In this document: positions 20,520 to 33,084 of the stretch, one piece after another
How the letters are laid out: every line of letters starts with the position of its first letter
Position numbering within the stretch: the first letter of the stretch is position 1
Origin: Blastomussa wellsi
Lineage: Eukaryota; Cnidaria; Anthozoa; Scleractinia; Plerogyridae
Reading direction: 5' to 3'
Assembly (NCBI GenBank): GCA_947652115.1
Contig: OX393562.1
Location: 25,680,503 to 25,744,502 of the forward strand
Length of the DNA stretch: 64,000 bases
Program-made: the position numbers and the translations under genes
Notes under the pieces: model-generated
Database searches by the model: none
What the model was told of the DNA's origin: nothing
The model's input: the letters and a program-made list of their open reading frames with translations, nothing else

Positions 20520-22800
20520 CCAGAATTAACTGTAGGCTCTTAGCCAATGAGAAGACAGATGGTGACTACAATGTATAATAACAGAACTAAGCAAACCTCA
20601 AACCAAAGCAAATATATCATTACTTTCGATCGTCAGTCAAAACTGCTACAGTTCGAATTTGTAAATTAAAGTGGGTTGCTGAGTAACACCTCAGTAAAAA
20701 AAAGGTGACATTTCTGTGCGTATACAAACGAACGTTGATGAGCGGGTGAACAATCTAAAAAGTACACGGCGGCCATGTTGAGTCCCGAGGAATTAAAACC
20801 TTTTGTTTTGCCACGCGGAAACTCGTTCCCAAACATTTCAACTCAAGGCTCTGGGTACGAAATCTATTGTCTATGGCTAATATGGCCGCCACACGAATAA
20901 GGCCCATGGTACGTAATGGTGTAATATGTAAACGGTGATCCATAATAGCACTTCGAATATCACGGTGCAATCGAACGATATTTTGAGTTATTTCTTCGAC
21001 AACCTAAATTGCCCTTAAAATTAGGAAACCTATAAAATAATAGTCTGCTAAAGAAGAAAAATACCAAGGGAATGATACTAAACCAAAAAGGAACAAGGGT
21101 GGCTGAGCATGGAGAAGATTGAAACGGAATGGAAATGACGATTTTGAAAAAATTAGGCTAAGTGTACGAACGGTTTGGAGGTGAGAAACGTGTTATGATT
21201 CAGAAAAAGCAGGCGCTCGTTGCAGCGATTGCGTGCATGAGCGAGTGTTTGAAAGATTCATAGTTGTTGTTCAACTAGACGTTCTAAGTGACCTTCTAAT
21301 CGTTTTATCGCGTTCTTAAGTGATAAGTATTATGAAAAATCAGTTTATCAGTGGAACACATCAAACTTGAAACAACACCTGTCTTAGGTAATTGTCATGG
21401 AAGCCGAACTTAAAACTTTTTCAAAATTAAGTTTTTAGACTGAACTCCATAGGGGACGGAACATTTTAAAAATGCTAAACTTTATTTATCCTTGAGCATA
21501 AAATCCTTGCACTAAAGTGTCAGTGTAATTAAAATATGGAGGCAAATGTACTGAGTAATCTGTCGGACTCAAACTTTCAGATGGGATGGAAATTTCGAAC
21601 GACGTCTTTCAGTTGAAGTTTACTTTAAAAAACTAGGATCAAACGTTTGTTTTAATAGTTTTTGTTTCTGTGTATCTATTCAATTTTTATATTGTGTTTA
21701 TTGTCGCTCAATGTTGCCAACTCACACGAAAGACGGATAACCCTGAATCGAATTACACCATGGAAAAAAATCCGATAAAACAGCTGGTAATTCATTGCAT
21801 TTGAACTGAATTGGAAAAACTTTAAAATTTTCAACCACCTGCATGCGTTTATTTCCTGTAAAGTATGGGAGCAAAGCCATTAAGATAACAAATGAACTGC
21901 GGTATATCCAAAAAGCCAGAAAGAAAACTTGAAGGGGGAAAACACTGGTTCAGCCGTCTTTTGTGATAAACACCACGCACCCCAAACGAGAACCATTTTT
22001 TAATTTTATGTTATGACATATGTAAGCCACAAGAGAACTCATCGGGCAATAGAAATGAACGTTTCGCGACACTCGATAAATTCATTTTAATAATTCATAC
22101 TTATTCATATTCATACATAATCGGAGGGATGGTTTACTTTACATACATTTAGCACTGCAAAGAAAATTTGACAGCCAAGCACACCGAAGACGTGAAGTGT
22201 TTGATAAAATGTTTTACGTTTGCATTTATATATATTTATTTGTCGATTAAAATTCGACTTCAGGACGAACATTAGTCAGAAGAAGCCGTTTTTTCTATCC
22301 ATTAGGTAACAAACTCACTTGAAAATCAAACTGATATTCGAAAGAGATTGATTTTAATTAAATGGGCGGGCGTCAAACATTTTGGTTAAAGAAAACACTT
22401 ACGAGGATATCGCATGCTTATTAGCGAATCGACGAACCACTTCCATGTATTTTCTGTATCTTGATCTGTGAAGGTGATGTTCAACTGAAGCAGAATCCAA
22501 ATTTAAAACAGAGCTTCTACTGAAACTGAAAATAAGGATTTTTCGTGCAGCAGAAACATTTTGTTGGATAATTTATATTTGTGAGTAAGATCCGATCAAG
22601 GGCCGCTATACACGTCTGTTTCTGAAACGCGGTATTAACGGACAGACGTTAAACTAATCCGAATGTCAGTAAGCTGTTTACACTCGACAAATCACCAGAA
22701 TAGTTTCTCATTGGATCCCGCTTGGGGCTTGCGTGAGCCGGCTTAAAAGAACTTGCTCGGTGTCATTGGTTGAAATTTGGAATCTTTCCATGCAGAACTG
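20520..22800. other. Intergenic upstream of GPCR
   Basis: No gene or clear repeat is recognised. The ORFs are short and unsupported. Some of this must hold the GPCR promoter. Confidence 0.4.
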
Positions 22801-22866
22801 AGGACAAAACTGAGCTCTTATTTTCCGGGAGGGAACTGAACAAAAAGCCAGTACAATTACTTCAAG

Positions 22867-22970
22867 GTAAGTGATTAGTTATACGAGTAATCTGCGGTAG
22901 GATTGTGGTTCTCGTATTGGTTGACGCATTCCTTTTACAGTTCTTAGCTGATGTAGCCTTTATCTTTCAG
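22867..22970 (+). other. Probable 5' UTR intron of the GPCR gene
   Basis: ttcaag|gtaagt at 22867 is a strong donor, and tatctttcag at 22961-22970 is a strong acceptor 79 bases before the ATG. A second acceptor, ccttttacag, ends at 22940. Many intronless GPCR genes carry such a leader intron. Confidence 0.55.
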
Positions 22971-23049
22971 ACGATAAGCATTCGCAGCTATTTGAACAAA
23001 ACTGCGAGAAACAAATACCACTGGCACTGAAGGGCAACTCGAAACCGAA

Positions 23050-24006
23050 ATGACGGCAAAGAAAATTGTGATACCATTAAGCATCTTGGCAGCTCTTGTT
23101 GTGATCGCAAATGGCGCAGTCTGCATCCTCGTGTGCTTACACAGAAATCTAAGAACTTACACGAACGGTTTCATTGTTTCCTTGGCACTATCCGACATTT
23201 TAGTGGGAGTGACGCTGTTTCTCCAGTATGCCTTATCAGTCGAGTCACCCGTAGCGCTTAATATCTTATATACCACCGCCTTGGTTGGCAGCGTGGCTAA
23301 TCTGAGCGCTGTAACATTTGACCGGTACTTGGCTTGTATGAAGCCGTTCAACTACAATTGTATCATTGCGAAGTATTTTGGAACAATCGTGACCTTCTGT
23401 TGGATAACAGCAGTGACCTCAGCTGTTCTTCCCGTGAGTTGGGCTGACAGCGACGTTGCAGCTTTAGCTTTGAAGATATATCAGTTTTGTATCCTGATAT
23501 TTGGTATCGCGGCTCCATACACGTGGATTTTTGTTTGCTACTTGCGAATCTTCCGTCAAGTTTGTAAAATTGTTAAGAGAGAGAAACAAATCGCCAGCTC
23601 TGTGCATGGTAGGCGTTTTAATGACTCAAGGGCAAGAAGAATATCGTCGGAAGCTAAAGTCGCTAAAGTATTCGGAGTGATTGCCGTAATGTTCGCCTTG
23701 AGCTGGTTACCAATCATTTGGACTACCTTAGTCCACGCTGTTGGCAAGCCACATCTATTGCCCAAGGCTATGACTGTACTCTCCCCGTTTACTCTAGCCT
23801 TTGGTTCACTGATAAATCCCATACTTTATTCATTTATGAAGCCGGATTTTAAAACTGTATGTAAAAAGCTTCTTTATTTGAATACATCGCCACGATTTTC
23901 ATTCAGTAAAGAGAATTGCCCGCCGAACGACGACGGCGAATTACCCGGCACAAGCGCGATAACAGCTCCTTCTATGCTGAGCTCACAGTCTGTGACAAAT
24001 ATTTAA
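23050..24006 (+). CDS. Class A (rhodopsin-like) G protein-coupled receptor
   Basis: A 318-residue single-exon receptor. TM1 has VIANGAVC (N1.50), TM2 has SLALSDILVG (D2.50), TM3 ends FDRYLAC (DRY), TM4 has the conserved W in TFCWITAV, TM6 has SWLPIIW (W-x-P), and TM7 has INPILYSF (NPxxY). The N-terminus is very short with no signal peptide. The expected cysteine at the top of TM3 is absent (that stretch reads ALNILYTTALVGSV), so the usual TM3-ECL2 disulphide is missing. This, with the short N-terminus, resembles the melanocortin/adenosine/lipid receptor group. The ligand is unknown and it is probably one of a lineage-expanded set in corals. The C-tail is rich in Ser/Thr. AATAAA lies at 24028. 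The next gene, CUEDC2, is convergent. Confidence 0.92.
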   Translation: MTAKKIVIPLSILAALVVIANGAVCILVCLHRNLRTYTNGFIVSLALSDILVGVTLFLQYALSVESPVALNILYTTALVGSVANLSAVTFDRYLACMKPFNYNCIIAKYFGTIVTFCWITAVTSAVLPVSWADSDVAALALKIYQFCILIFGIAAPYTWIFVCYLRIFRQVCKIVKREKQIASSVHGRRFNDSRARRISSEAKVAKVFGVIAVMFALSWLPIIWTTLVHAVGKPHLLPKAMTVLSPFTLAFGSLINPILYSFMKPDFKTVCKKLLYLNTSPRFSFSKENCPPNDDGELPGTSAITAPSMLSSQSVTNI

Positions 24007-24027
24007 CAAATGTTTTCTTAATTTAAA

Positions 24028-24033
24028 AATAAA
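24028..24033 (+). promoter_or_regulatory. Polyadenylation signal of GPCR
   Basis: AATAAA 21 bases after the stop codon. Confidence 0.5.
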
Positions 24034-25013
24034 AGCAAAAAACCAAATTTCAACAAAAGAAGGCAAATGTGTGACGATTTTATTGACGGATGTAAAACAA
24101 CAAACAGCTTGTACAGCTAATGACAACAATCAGTAATCTTTTTTAAAGTCGTGCGCCCAATACTAAAGTGTTTAGTGCTAATGCATCCGTTGTTTCTAAC
24201 ACAACAGATCTACAATGGCGCTTTACTTAAAGCAATTTACCGACCTGTATCTTTAAAATGGAAGCGCGTATGCCCATTAACTACATTAACCTATCACCGA
24301 TGTTGAAATAATGTTTTTATAGGCATTTAAATTGAGCTTCTGATGTGGGGCAGGCCATTTTATTACATGATATCCATTTTCCGCAAAGATTAATGTACTC
24401 TTAGCGAAACTGTCCACTACACGGGGCAAAACGATTTCGTTAAAACGATTTATTTGTGCCAGTTAGTTTTGATTTTGTTCAACATGAACTGTTTTCTGCA
24501 TTACAAGAGTCGAGTGAGGGTTTTTCTTACTAGGGTTCGGTATTTGCTGCAATTTTTCCTTGTAAAAATGGATTGAAATACAGTGCATTGCATGTAAAAG
24601 GCAATTGCTAAGACACGTAAAAGTTATTTACTCGCAACAGCTGTTTGGACATCGGATTAAACTATAAAGGCAAATACGGCATTGTAAAAAGTTGTCAAGT
24701 GTCATAACAAATCGGGACAAGAAATCAATTAGCAGTGCCAAAAAGTTTGTAAATCTTCAAAAGCCAAGCACGGCGAGGGACGCCGGGAGTTCTGTGTTAT
24801 CGCAACTTAAATAAAGTATTCGTGGTGAGAAAAAGAAAAACAACCACGAAAACTAATAAACAATAAAAATAAAATTATTACAACAATCACAGATAAAAAT
24901 CCGTCCCAATGCACTAAATTAAAACGTGATTCCTTATTTTTTTTCTAGTGATAAAACATTTTTTCCCAAAATGTTGGCGAAAGTAAGTAAGATTAAAAAA
25001 CAACACACATGGT
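24034..25013. other. Convergent 3' region
   Basis: No gene is recognised. It probably holds the 3' UTR of CUEDC2. The minus-strand AATAAA nearest to that gene's end is at about 24079-24084, which would make the two 3' ends nearly meet. Confidence 0.35.
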
Positions 25014-25325
25014 TTACGACCGTGGCGGTGTTATAGTTAAAGGCACCTTCGTCGTCCATTCTTGCAGCACTTGAAACGCGTAACACGTCGAACACGCGAA
25101 AACACCCACTATTTGCCTTGCCTCCTGTTCCATGAATTTGACGAGAAAATCATCCTGTTCATCTTTACTCAACTTTTCACGAACGTGAGTAACGTGTTTC
25201 GAAGCTGAGGTGGAACTCAAATCAACTCTTTGTAAAATCCTCGATAAAGTGTTTCCAGTACTATCACTCGAGTTCACGTGCGCGGGGTACAGCAGGTGAG
25301 ATGTCAACGCGAATGTAATTTTCAC
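25014..25325 (-). CDS. 103-codon ORF in the CUEDC2 3' region
   Basis: It starts 12 bases after the CUEDC2 stop codon, in another frame, with no intron or promoter visible between. The composition looks protein-like (KLSKDEQDDFLVKFMEQEA, then a CSTC pair), but I recognise no family. It may be chance, a downstream ORF in the 3' UTR, or part of an alternative CUEDC2 end. Confidence 0.25.
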   Translation of the reverse strand: MKITFALTSHLLYPAHVNSSDSTGNTLSRILQRVDLSSTSASKHVTHVREKLSKDEQDDFLVKFMEQEARQIVGVFACSTCYAFQVLQEWTTKVPLTITPPRS

Positions 25326-25337
25326 GCGCGTAGACTT

Positions 25338-26165
25338 TCAATGGAAGCGATATTTCCGCGCTGGTTTAATGTTCACATACGTTTTCTTCATTTCTTCGGA
25401 TTCTTCCTGCTTCACATAAGAAAACCGCTCGCCTTTGGTGCTTACAACTTGGTTGTTTCGATATCGAACCAGTTTCTTTTCTTCCTGTGATAAAACGAAA
25501 CAGAACGAAAACATATCCATTATGCTAAAATATTGCTTCCATTGAGCTCGCGCCTCAGTGAATTCTCGGAGGGCGGGGGGGGGCTTCTTACCAAAATAGG
25601 GATTTGTTCTCCCGTCTTATGGCATTAAAATGATTTGCCTTTTGGTAGTAGCGGGCGGTCTGGTTGCGCACGGTTGAAACTTACTTTTCACGTAAACCTT
25701 TGATGTTGTTAGTCACCTGCCAGCAACTGTTGTGACGTACGCGGCTGTAGTGAGAGTTTTGTTCACCCGAATGATGTTGTAGAGGGAGCTTATTAAGTAC
25801 AACGGCCACGCCCACATGGCTACACCTACAAACGCAACTGCATGTTCCTGTTGTCTTACTTATTGAGAAGCCTGGCAGGACATCGGTGCCTATGCCTATA
25901 ATTTACACAATAATTAAACTATCTGGTAAACAATCTGTATCAAAATCAGTGGCCGGTTTCCAATGGCAAACTGTTCAAGGGTGCGTCAGTTAACGCCTAT
26001 TTAATAATAGGCCTTTTGCAACAAACGGTCACATGGTACAAAATCGGCCATGCTGGAGAGCAAGCTTTTTATTATTCCCACACTGGGACATCCAAAACAA
26101 AGAAAAGTCAAGCTTGACTGGCTGAGGTCGCTTTGTTTGGCTGTCCCAGTGCAGGAAAAATAATA

Positions 26166-26198
<33 letters not shown>

Positions 26199-29100
26199 TG
26201 TGACCTTTTGTTGCAAAAGGCCTATTAGCCTCTAATGTCTCTGTGTTAATTAACGCTTTTATTTACCTTTTTGTAAAGTGTTGGTTTATGTGTTCTTTCT
26301 TCTTCACTAACTTCAACATACCCATATCTAAAAACAAATAAATTGCAATACAGTCAATTCTAGCCGTTAACCAACCTCGTTCCCAGGGTCTCTCCCTCGT
26401 TCCCAGGGTCTCTCTCTCACCGCCCCCTGGAGCGAGAGCAGAGAGACCCTGGTCTGGTCTGGTCACGCGTGTCCCAGAATCTGGGATGTAGCAAATAAAG
26501 GGTCAGTGGGAGGGGTAGATAAGTGTGAAATTTGTCTCCACTTAGCATAGGGGAGAGTGGAAAGTTTTGTAAGCCATCCGAGTTGCTTGCTTTCCTCGAA
26601 AGAGCTTTTCGTGGTTCGCGAACGAATGTTAAAAAGCAATCCAAAAGACGCCGAAGGAAATGTATAAATCGAGTGCTATGGCGAACCCCCGGAAAAAGAT
26701 GAATTGCCAGATCTGTTGTGAACGGAAGGTCAAAACCGATGTTATGAAGGTTGTGCACATGCCAGCATGTGTTCTTCAGTGAAGAAATGGAACTATAAAC
26801 AGACCGAGGTATGAATATTGTTACTCATAGATAATACTGTTCTGCTTGGGAAAAACGAAAAGAAAACTGAAAACAAAACACCCTTTCACTGACATCTCAT
26901 AGGCTGTTTCACAATAATTATTATGAATGTAAAACTAAACTAACATTGTGACAACCAAATGATTTCAAAGACCCACATAACCATCTGCTAGACTGAATAC
27001 TGCTGCAAAGTGTTCTGTATTTAAACAATGACCTACTTTGCCATCACTTGTTCTTTGAGGTTTTGTTCCTCAGCTTTCTGAAGCTCTTGTCGTTTCGAAC
27101 TAGGATGATGGGCCTACAAAAAAGTGGACGAGAAAATTTTTGCATTAAAAAAATGTGAAAAGAATGACTTGTCCCAAAATTCAAACACTTACCCCACCTA
27201 GTACTTGAACCTGGAATGCTCGATTAAGGTCATTCCACAGAAATAGAACCCACACTTATATTTTTTTTTAAACTTTGCCTATTGATTGTCTACGTTATAG
27301 GAACTTAAATTTTGAAATAAAAATGGGGTTCCCCGTGCTAGCTTAGGAGCAACAGCACCTCGTTTATATGTAGTGATTCCTTATGTATCATTATGGCTAT
27401 CTGGTCTCATACAATATATCACAATATCTACCTCTGTTCAGTTCTTTTTTATTATGCTTGAGCCCAACATAAAAAACTGTCCAGGGTAAAAAAAACTGTC
27501 CCCATCAGTCTAGAGGTAACCTAAAGATAAAATCGGGATCATTGTATCATTTGGGCAACTTGCACTGTGCCACTCTTCATCCAGGTGTATGAAAGGGTAA
27601 CAGTGAATTTAGTGCTGGGTGATAAAAACCTGAGTACATTGTAAGCTCTGGCAATAATTAACACTTCAGTGCCCTGCAAACGGCAGGTCACAAAACCAGA
27701 CTGGTACACTCAATCCATAGTTCAGCCAGCCACAATAAACCACAACTTTATGCCACTCTACCTCCCACATCAAAACAGAGGCTAACGCACAGCCACTGAC
27801 CATTCCCACCCTGTAAATTGGGTATGAGAGTCAAGTAGAAATACAGAGCTATTTTATGCCTATACTTAACCCATCTGAGTGTAAAGGAAGAAACAGTGGC
27901 TTCCTGTGTGATTGTACACTGTACCTTTGGGGAGAAATCTACAACTTGATGACAGTTCTGCTTGCCTTCATCATCATCATTCTCTTTCTTTAAGAGCAAC
28001 AGCTGCACAGCAGACTCGACATCACCATTGGCAACCATCAGACAGTTTCCTATTTCCAATGAACAGGCTTCTGGGAACATCTCGGCTAGCACTGATACTT
28101 TTTCACTAAAGCTAAACCAAAACAACAGGCCTAACTTACGTGTAAAAGTTAGAGCCTTTTATTTACTACATATAGTCAGTCTTTCTACATGTATACAGTA
28201 GCAAGCAATGATATGATTCTCAGCATTAGCCCACCAATAGGTTCATAGGTCCTTTGGGCTTCGTCACGCATTCCTTCCCCATGGACGTCTGCTGAATCGA
28301 ACGTCCACTTCCATTCACGGCTACGAACCAATCAGAGGTAACTTTCTAGTTTTGGGAAAACGATTCGCAGCATGTGATAGGATAGCTGTCAGGCAATGAG
28401 TCAATACTGATTGTTTTCTTTAATTGGATTAAACTGCCTGTGAACGGAACTGGACTGTCGATTCAGCAGACGTCTGTGGGGAAGGAACGCGTGACAAAGC
28501 CCAAAGGACGTCTGCGTGGGAGGCTAACCAATAGGGGTAAGCCTGAAAAAAATCCAGGGCTTCAAGGGGATTCCAGTGTGTGGCGTCTGTGACACTGGTG
28601 CAATGCCCTACCAACTGAGCTAAGAAGCCATAGTCCCATGTACATTCAGAAGTCAGTCATTTTTGTGTTTGTCTTACCAATCAGTGACGAAATTAATGTA
28701 TTTAGTCATCTTATCTAATAGTTTACAGTAACCACACAAATAATCAGGAATACCTGCCATTTTGAAGCCAGACAAAAATAAACAATATTAAGTATGTTTT
28801 CCAAGATTGCTTTAGAGTTGCTCAAGATTCATTCATTGTTTAGTTACCAATAAACACTATATTGTATGCAGTTAACACTTCTGAAGGGCAGACAACTATA
28901 GTGTTGGTCCCTGCTCACCATTCATCAGTAAATTTACTGTATCTTTAAACTCTCTATAATCTATAAGCCAGACACCTTTCAACAAAAGTTGGTCCTCATC
29001 TTGATAGTGTCCATCTTGGAGAGAATTGGTTATAAAAAATCCCTGTCCAAATTATCCCTCTTACGGTATGCACCTTCTCCTATAATAATTAGTTTTTGAC

Positions 29101-30873
29101 AGAAATTCAGTTTGTCAGTTAAAAGCAACTGGTATACTTTGCTTCAGGCATAACTAGGCTTAAATTAGCTTATTTTGTTCTATTTGATTTGTTTGTGTAT
29201 ACCGTCCATTTTCCTTCTCTGTATTTTTCTCATAACCAGTTTCTTGGTTGTGGCATCTAGAGTCTGATGAAATCAGAACCTTGCTGCTTTCAAAGCCACT
29301 GTTTATTGCTTGTCCATGCAAACTTGACAGTCCCAATGACTTTGGTGGTTGATGTTCTTTGACAGCATTATCACTGAGTAAAATGTCTGCTTTTAAACTG
29401 GGTGATGAACTGTTGCAGTTATCTTCCACTATTACATGGCAAAACAAAAAGGTACACGGTGAGCATGGGGCGTGACACAACAACGCCAAGTTGCAAACCT
29501 TAGCAGTTTCAGAAAGAACATCCATTCTCCACCACAGAAAAGATTCGAAATTCCTGGGGGTGGGGGTTCATCAAAGGCAAAACAACTAGACAATGAACAT
29601 ATTTTATAAAATATTAAAACATACATGTAGCCATTTTTGTAACTCTATACAAACACAGAAGTAGTGCAAGCCGGTTAGCAAAGCCGGGTAATTTAGATTT
29701 TGACAATCACAAGTATGTAGTGCATTAAATTAAAAGTAATTTTTCATTCTTCCTCACAGTAATTTCTAGAAGATATTGGAAAGATTATGTGTTTTCACGT
29801 GTGATTCTATCAGCTCTTAAATGTTTGGGAGGACTTGAGAAAGATGTAGAAACGCTCGCCTACAGCTCATGAATGTTCCCACAGAATGATTTCATTCTTT
29901 TAACACAATAGAAAAACAAACAGCATTGAAACAATTCAAAGTACCTTCAGTTTGATTGCCTGATGATCTAGCTTTCACCAGCTTCTCTGCCAAGTCAAGC
30001 ATCCAGCTATAAATGTCATCCCTTTTATACAAACAAAAACAAGAAACAAAAGATATCATCAATCTGCCTTTTCAAAGGGAACCAAAAGCTGCAAGTGTTG
30101 TGGATTATGCACCAGTCATTTGAAACCCCTGCACCCCCTCATTGCAGGGCTTCTGATATTTCGTGCGGCCGCGGAGCCGCGAAATTCAGGTATATCTGCG
30201 AAATCCCGCGAAATTGACAAAAACACACAAAATACTGCGAAATTCACTACAAATCGTACCAAATACATGTCGGTACAACATATTTGAAGCATATCTTTAC
30301 TATTGCAGCTGTTTACTTGCCGTAAACTTGTAAATTTATCTTGAAATTTCATCACTTCCACGAGTAAACATTACGGACCAAAAACTACCAGGCATTTTAG
30401 ATTAATAATATAATTTGGTTTTATCAACTGGGTTGATAATGTGAATTGGCCACCGTAAAGAGATTCAAGAGCTGACATTTCAAACGTTACCCCTTCGTCG
30501 ACACTATATGCAGTGTGAAAACTGCTGTCTGTAGTAATGCAGGCACCTATTTACTCAAACATACAGGACACAATTGAAGACGCAAGAATATTTTGACTTC
30601 ACAAATGGATTTGAACCTTCAACAACAAACAATCTTGCCTTGAAACTGCAAAGCAACACAAGCCACCATACTTGTAGGTCAGTGGTATATAAGCTCATAT
30701 ACCACTGCCTCTAAAAAAATCAAATGCAATTTACCATAGCTAGTTTTTAATAAAAGATTTTATTGTTCATTCAAAATATTTCCCCATTTCTGATTGGTTA
30801 AAACCACATGCATAATTCACCATAACCAGCTGCTGTTGACCAAATTTGGAAAGAATTTTGTCATATTCAACCG

Positions 30874-30911
<38 letters not shown>

Positions 30912-31631
30912 CCTTTACTGAGAAAACCCGGGGACGAAGTTGTGTTATTTTTGGTGAGCAGAAAACCAAAGAGCAAAATGGCTGCTAGTAGGTTTACAAG
31001 TTTGAGCGAAGAAAATATAAGTTAATATTTTGAATGAATAATAAAGCAAATATTGAATTAGGCTTTAGTAGGATATGAAGAATTCTGCATATCTCGGAGA
31101 GTGTTATCCACCGAGACCGAAGGCCGAAGGCCTCGGTGGATAACACCCTCCTCGATCGACCTGCAGAATTCTTCACATCCTACGAAAGCCGAATTCAATA
31201 TTTGCTAAGTATTATATTAGGCCACCACGAGTATAGAGTTTGTCGCAAAAATTAATGATATTTAATGATACAGGATAAAATTAATGCAAGCTAGTACCTG
31301 TTTACATCATCAAACCCTGGGATATAAGCAGTCATTATTTCAGCGAACTCATCAACATCAAATTCCTCATCCTCTCCAAGTTGTTCCAAGACACTTTCTA
31401 TGTATCTAAGAACAATATCATCCACAGACCTACAGTGCAAAATTAATTAAGTAAAACAAATTAAATGAACTATCTGATCAGAACCAGGCCTTACAATGGC
31501 GGTGAATATACATGTAGCTTTAATTCCGATTTATTAAAAAACTACACCTCATGTTACATGTACCTCATAGATCTTTCAGGTAATTTCTGGTTTAAAAACT
31601 GCATAAAATCTGCTTTGACAGTTGCCGCCAT
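25338..31631 (-). CDS. CUEDC2: CUE domain-containing protein 2
   Basis: Eight exons on minus: 31564-31631, 31298-31429, 29945-30021, 29203-29428, 27925-28111, 27037-27113, 26267-26327, 25338-25484. All phases agree, predicting 324 residues (human about 287). The N-terminal part has [19 protein letters not shown] and AYIPGF, as in the vertebrate protein. The CUE domain is in exon 5, with the MFP motif and a QLLLL dileucine end that in this family contact ubiquitin. The C-terminus [12 protein letters not shown] and KPARKYRFH is nearly identical to the human end. The exon 4 donor (gtatac) is the least certain. In mammals CUEDC2 is a ubiquitin-binding adaptor that affects steroid receptor turnover, IKK signalling and mitosis; which role holds here is unknown. 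Introns hold fold-back repeats at 26006-26226, 28227-28537 and 31050-31207. Confidence 0.92.
26006..26226. repeat. Palindromic element in CUEDC2 intron 7
   Basis: Arms of about 95 bases: aataggccttttgcaac on the left and gttgcaaaaggcctatt on the right, continuing inward through catgctggagagcaagctt and aagcttgccctccagcatg. Confidence 0.85.
26385..26460. repeat. Short inverted repeat
   Basis: cccagggtctctc occurs twice, opposite agagagaccctgg. It is a small fold-back in CUEDC2 intron 6. Confidence 0.6.
28227..28537. mobile_element. Terminal-inverted-repeat element in CUEDC2 intron 4
   Basis: The left end has ccaccaatagg and tcctttgggcttcgtcacgc. The right end has gcgtgacaaagcccaaagga and ctaaccaatagg. 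The inner parts also pair (cccatggacgtctgctgaat with attcagcagacgtctgtggg). Confidence 0.8.
28556..28640 (-). mobile_element. tRNA-derived SINE head
   Basis: The minus strand has ggcttcttagctcagttggt followed by agggcattgcacc, a tRNA-like A-box region. The B box is decayed. It is not a functional tRNA. Confidence 0.55.
30400..30530 (-). mobile_element. Degenerate Penelope-like end fragment
   Basis: It shares ttggttttatcaactgggtt and attggccaccgtaaagag with the better copies at 32690, 36680 and 53680. The hammerhead-like core here is mutated. Confidence 0.65.
31050..31207. repeat. Palindromic element in CUEDC2 intron 2
   Basis: The arms aatattgaattaggctttag and ctacgaaagccgaattcaat pair with few mismatches. 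The centre includes ccgaaggccgaaggcctcgg. Confidence 0.8.
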
Positions 31632-32157
31632 CACGACAAAGATACAAAACGGTGGAAAAACTAGGAAATGCTGGAATAGTGAACGAATAGACAAGTTCAG
31701 CTCACATATTTAGCTATTTTGTATACAATTCTACAACATGTCTCCACCTTGAATGAGGCAATCAGGTGGCAATAAAAAGTGATTACCGGTACTAGATGTA
31801 TTTTGCACAACGCAAACGTCCCCGAAAAGTCGTAATCAGCCCGCCAAAACAACTTTCCGTTTGGTATAGGGTATATGACATATAATAGTGTCCTATGCTT
31901 TCCTGGATCGAAACGAGCAGGGGACTGGGTACAAATATGAAAAATTATTATACATTCAAGTCTCTAACTCTTTTCTTTTTGGCCGAACAGTGAATTTTCG
32001 AAATCAGTGCCCGTGACGTCATAACTGAAGATTATACAATAATTATGTCAAGGATACTCAAGGTCACGAGTAATCATGTCATGTATGACCGCGGTGTATG
32101 ATTTCTAAGGTAATCATGTCACGTTCGCGCGCTTTGTGTTGCTTGCCGTCAGTGAAG

Positions 32158-32450
32158 AAGCAAAATGACTTCTAGATTTGCTTCGGACTCACAAAGGACT
32201 CACAAAACAAAAAAGGTCGATCGACGAAGGTGGCAAAGGAGCTGTTTGCTGATTACGTGAGAGAACCCGAGGAAAAGAAAGAGTTGGCACAAACTCTGAA
32301 AACATTTTATGTCGAAGCGAGAAAGAAAGATGGTTCGTCTTACTCCATGTTTTATGTATAATAAACAATTATCGGCTTCGGCTGATAACCCTTACCTCGA
32401 CCTTGATTATTCTGGATATCACAAAACCTCGTCCAATAATTGTTAATTAA
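32158..32450 (+). pseudogene. Second DUF3504/Crypton-like fragment with TIR insertion
   Basis: It encodes KKELAQTLKTFYVEARKKDG, then runs into a stop shortly after SSYSMFYV. A roughly 85-base TIR element (aacaattat ... ataattgtt) follows directly at 32367-32447. The same pairing occurs at 20060-20364, but there the small element lies in the opposite orientation relative to the coding piece. Confidence 0.55.
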
Positions 32451-32689
32451 CGCATAAAGGCAAATTTATGGTATGTAAAAATACCAAATATTAGCTTTAT
32501 TGGCATAAAGGCAAATACACGCCTGTCCCTCCAAACCATACAAAGCTCTCTTAAATTTTCCACTTTTCAAACGTACCGACTGCATATGTGCGTTTTAGCC
32601 AATAACGCTGAAATTTAGTAAAGTTAAATGGATGACCTTTCACGTGCCAGGTTCAATGTTTCGTTTCAATCGATTTTAGATATTTGTAT

Positions 32690-32691
32690 AG

Positions 32692-32736
<45 letters not shown>

Positions 32737-33080
32737 GTATAACAATATAATTTGGTTTTATCAACTGGGTTGATAATGTCAATTGGCCACCGTAAAGAGA
32801 TTCAAGAGCTGACGTTTCGAGCGTTAGCCCTTCGTCGGAGCGAATCAAGGAATTGTGCGTCGTGTGTTTTTAAAGACAGAAAGATGGAGCTTCGCTATTG
32901 GCTGGTGCCTGGTAACGTGAAAACTTCGGAATAAATTAGTTGAATGAAAAGCGTTCGTTGATACCGTGAGGATTAAGAGAGATTAAGAGATTAAGAGAGG
33001 ATTAAGATAAATTTTTGTTCTAGAACAAAAATTTATTTTTCAAATCGGCACTCTTAATCCTCACGGTATCAACGAACGCT
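32690..33080 (-). mobile_element. Penelope-like 3' end, with inverted junction
   Basis: It matches the right part of the 53680-54400 element. At 32950-33080 the sequence agcgttcgttgataccgtga is followed by its reverse complement tcacggtatcaacgaacgct, so two ends are joined head to head. Confidence 0.7.
32799..32846 (-). ncRNA. Hammerhead-ribozyme-like motif 1
   Basis: On minus: stem I gattcgct pairs with agc...gaatc; the core ccgacga is followed by stem II gggc/gctc, then gaaa, a two-base-pair stem III (acgt) and the gtc cleavage triplet. The core has C where the consensus has U in CUGANGA, so activity is uncertain. Hammerheads with very short stem III are known in Penelope-like elements. 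Confidence 0.55.
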
Positions 33081-33084
33081 CAGT

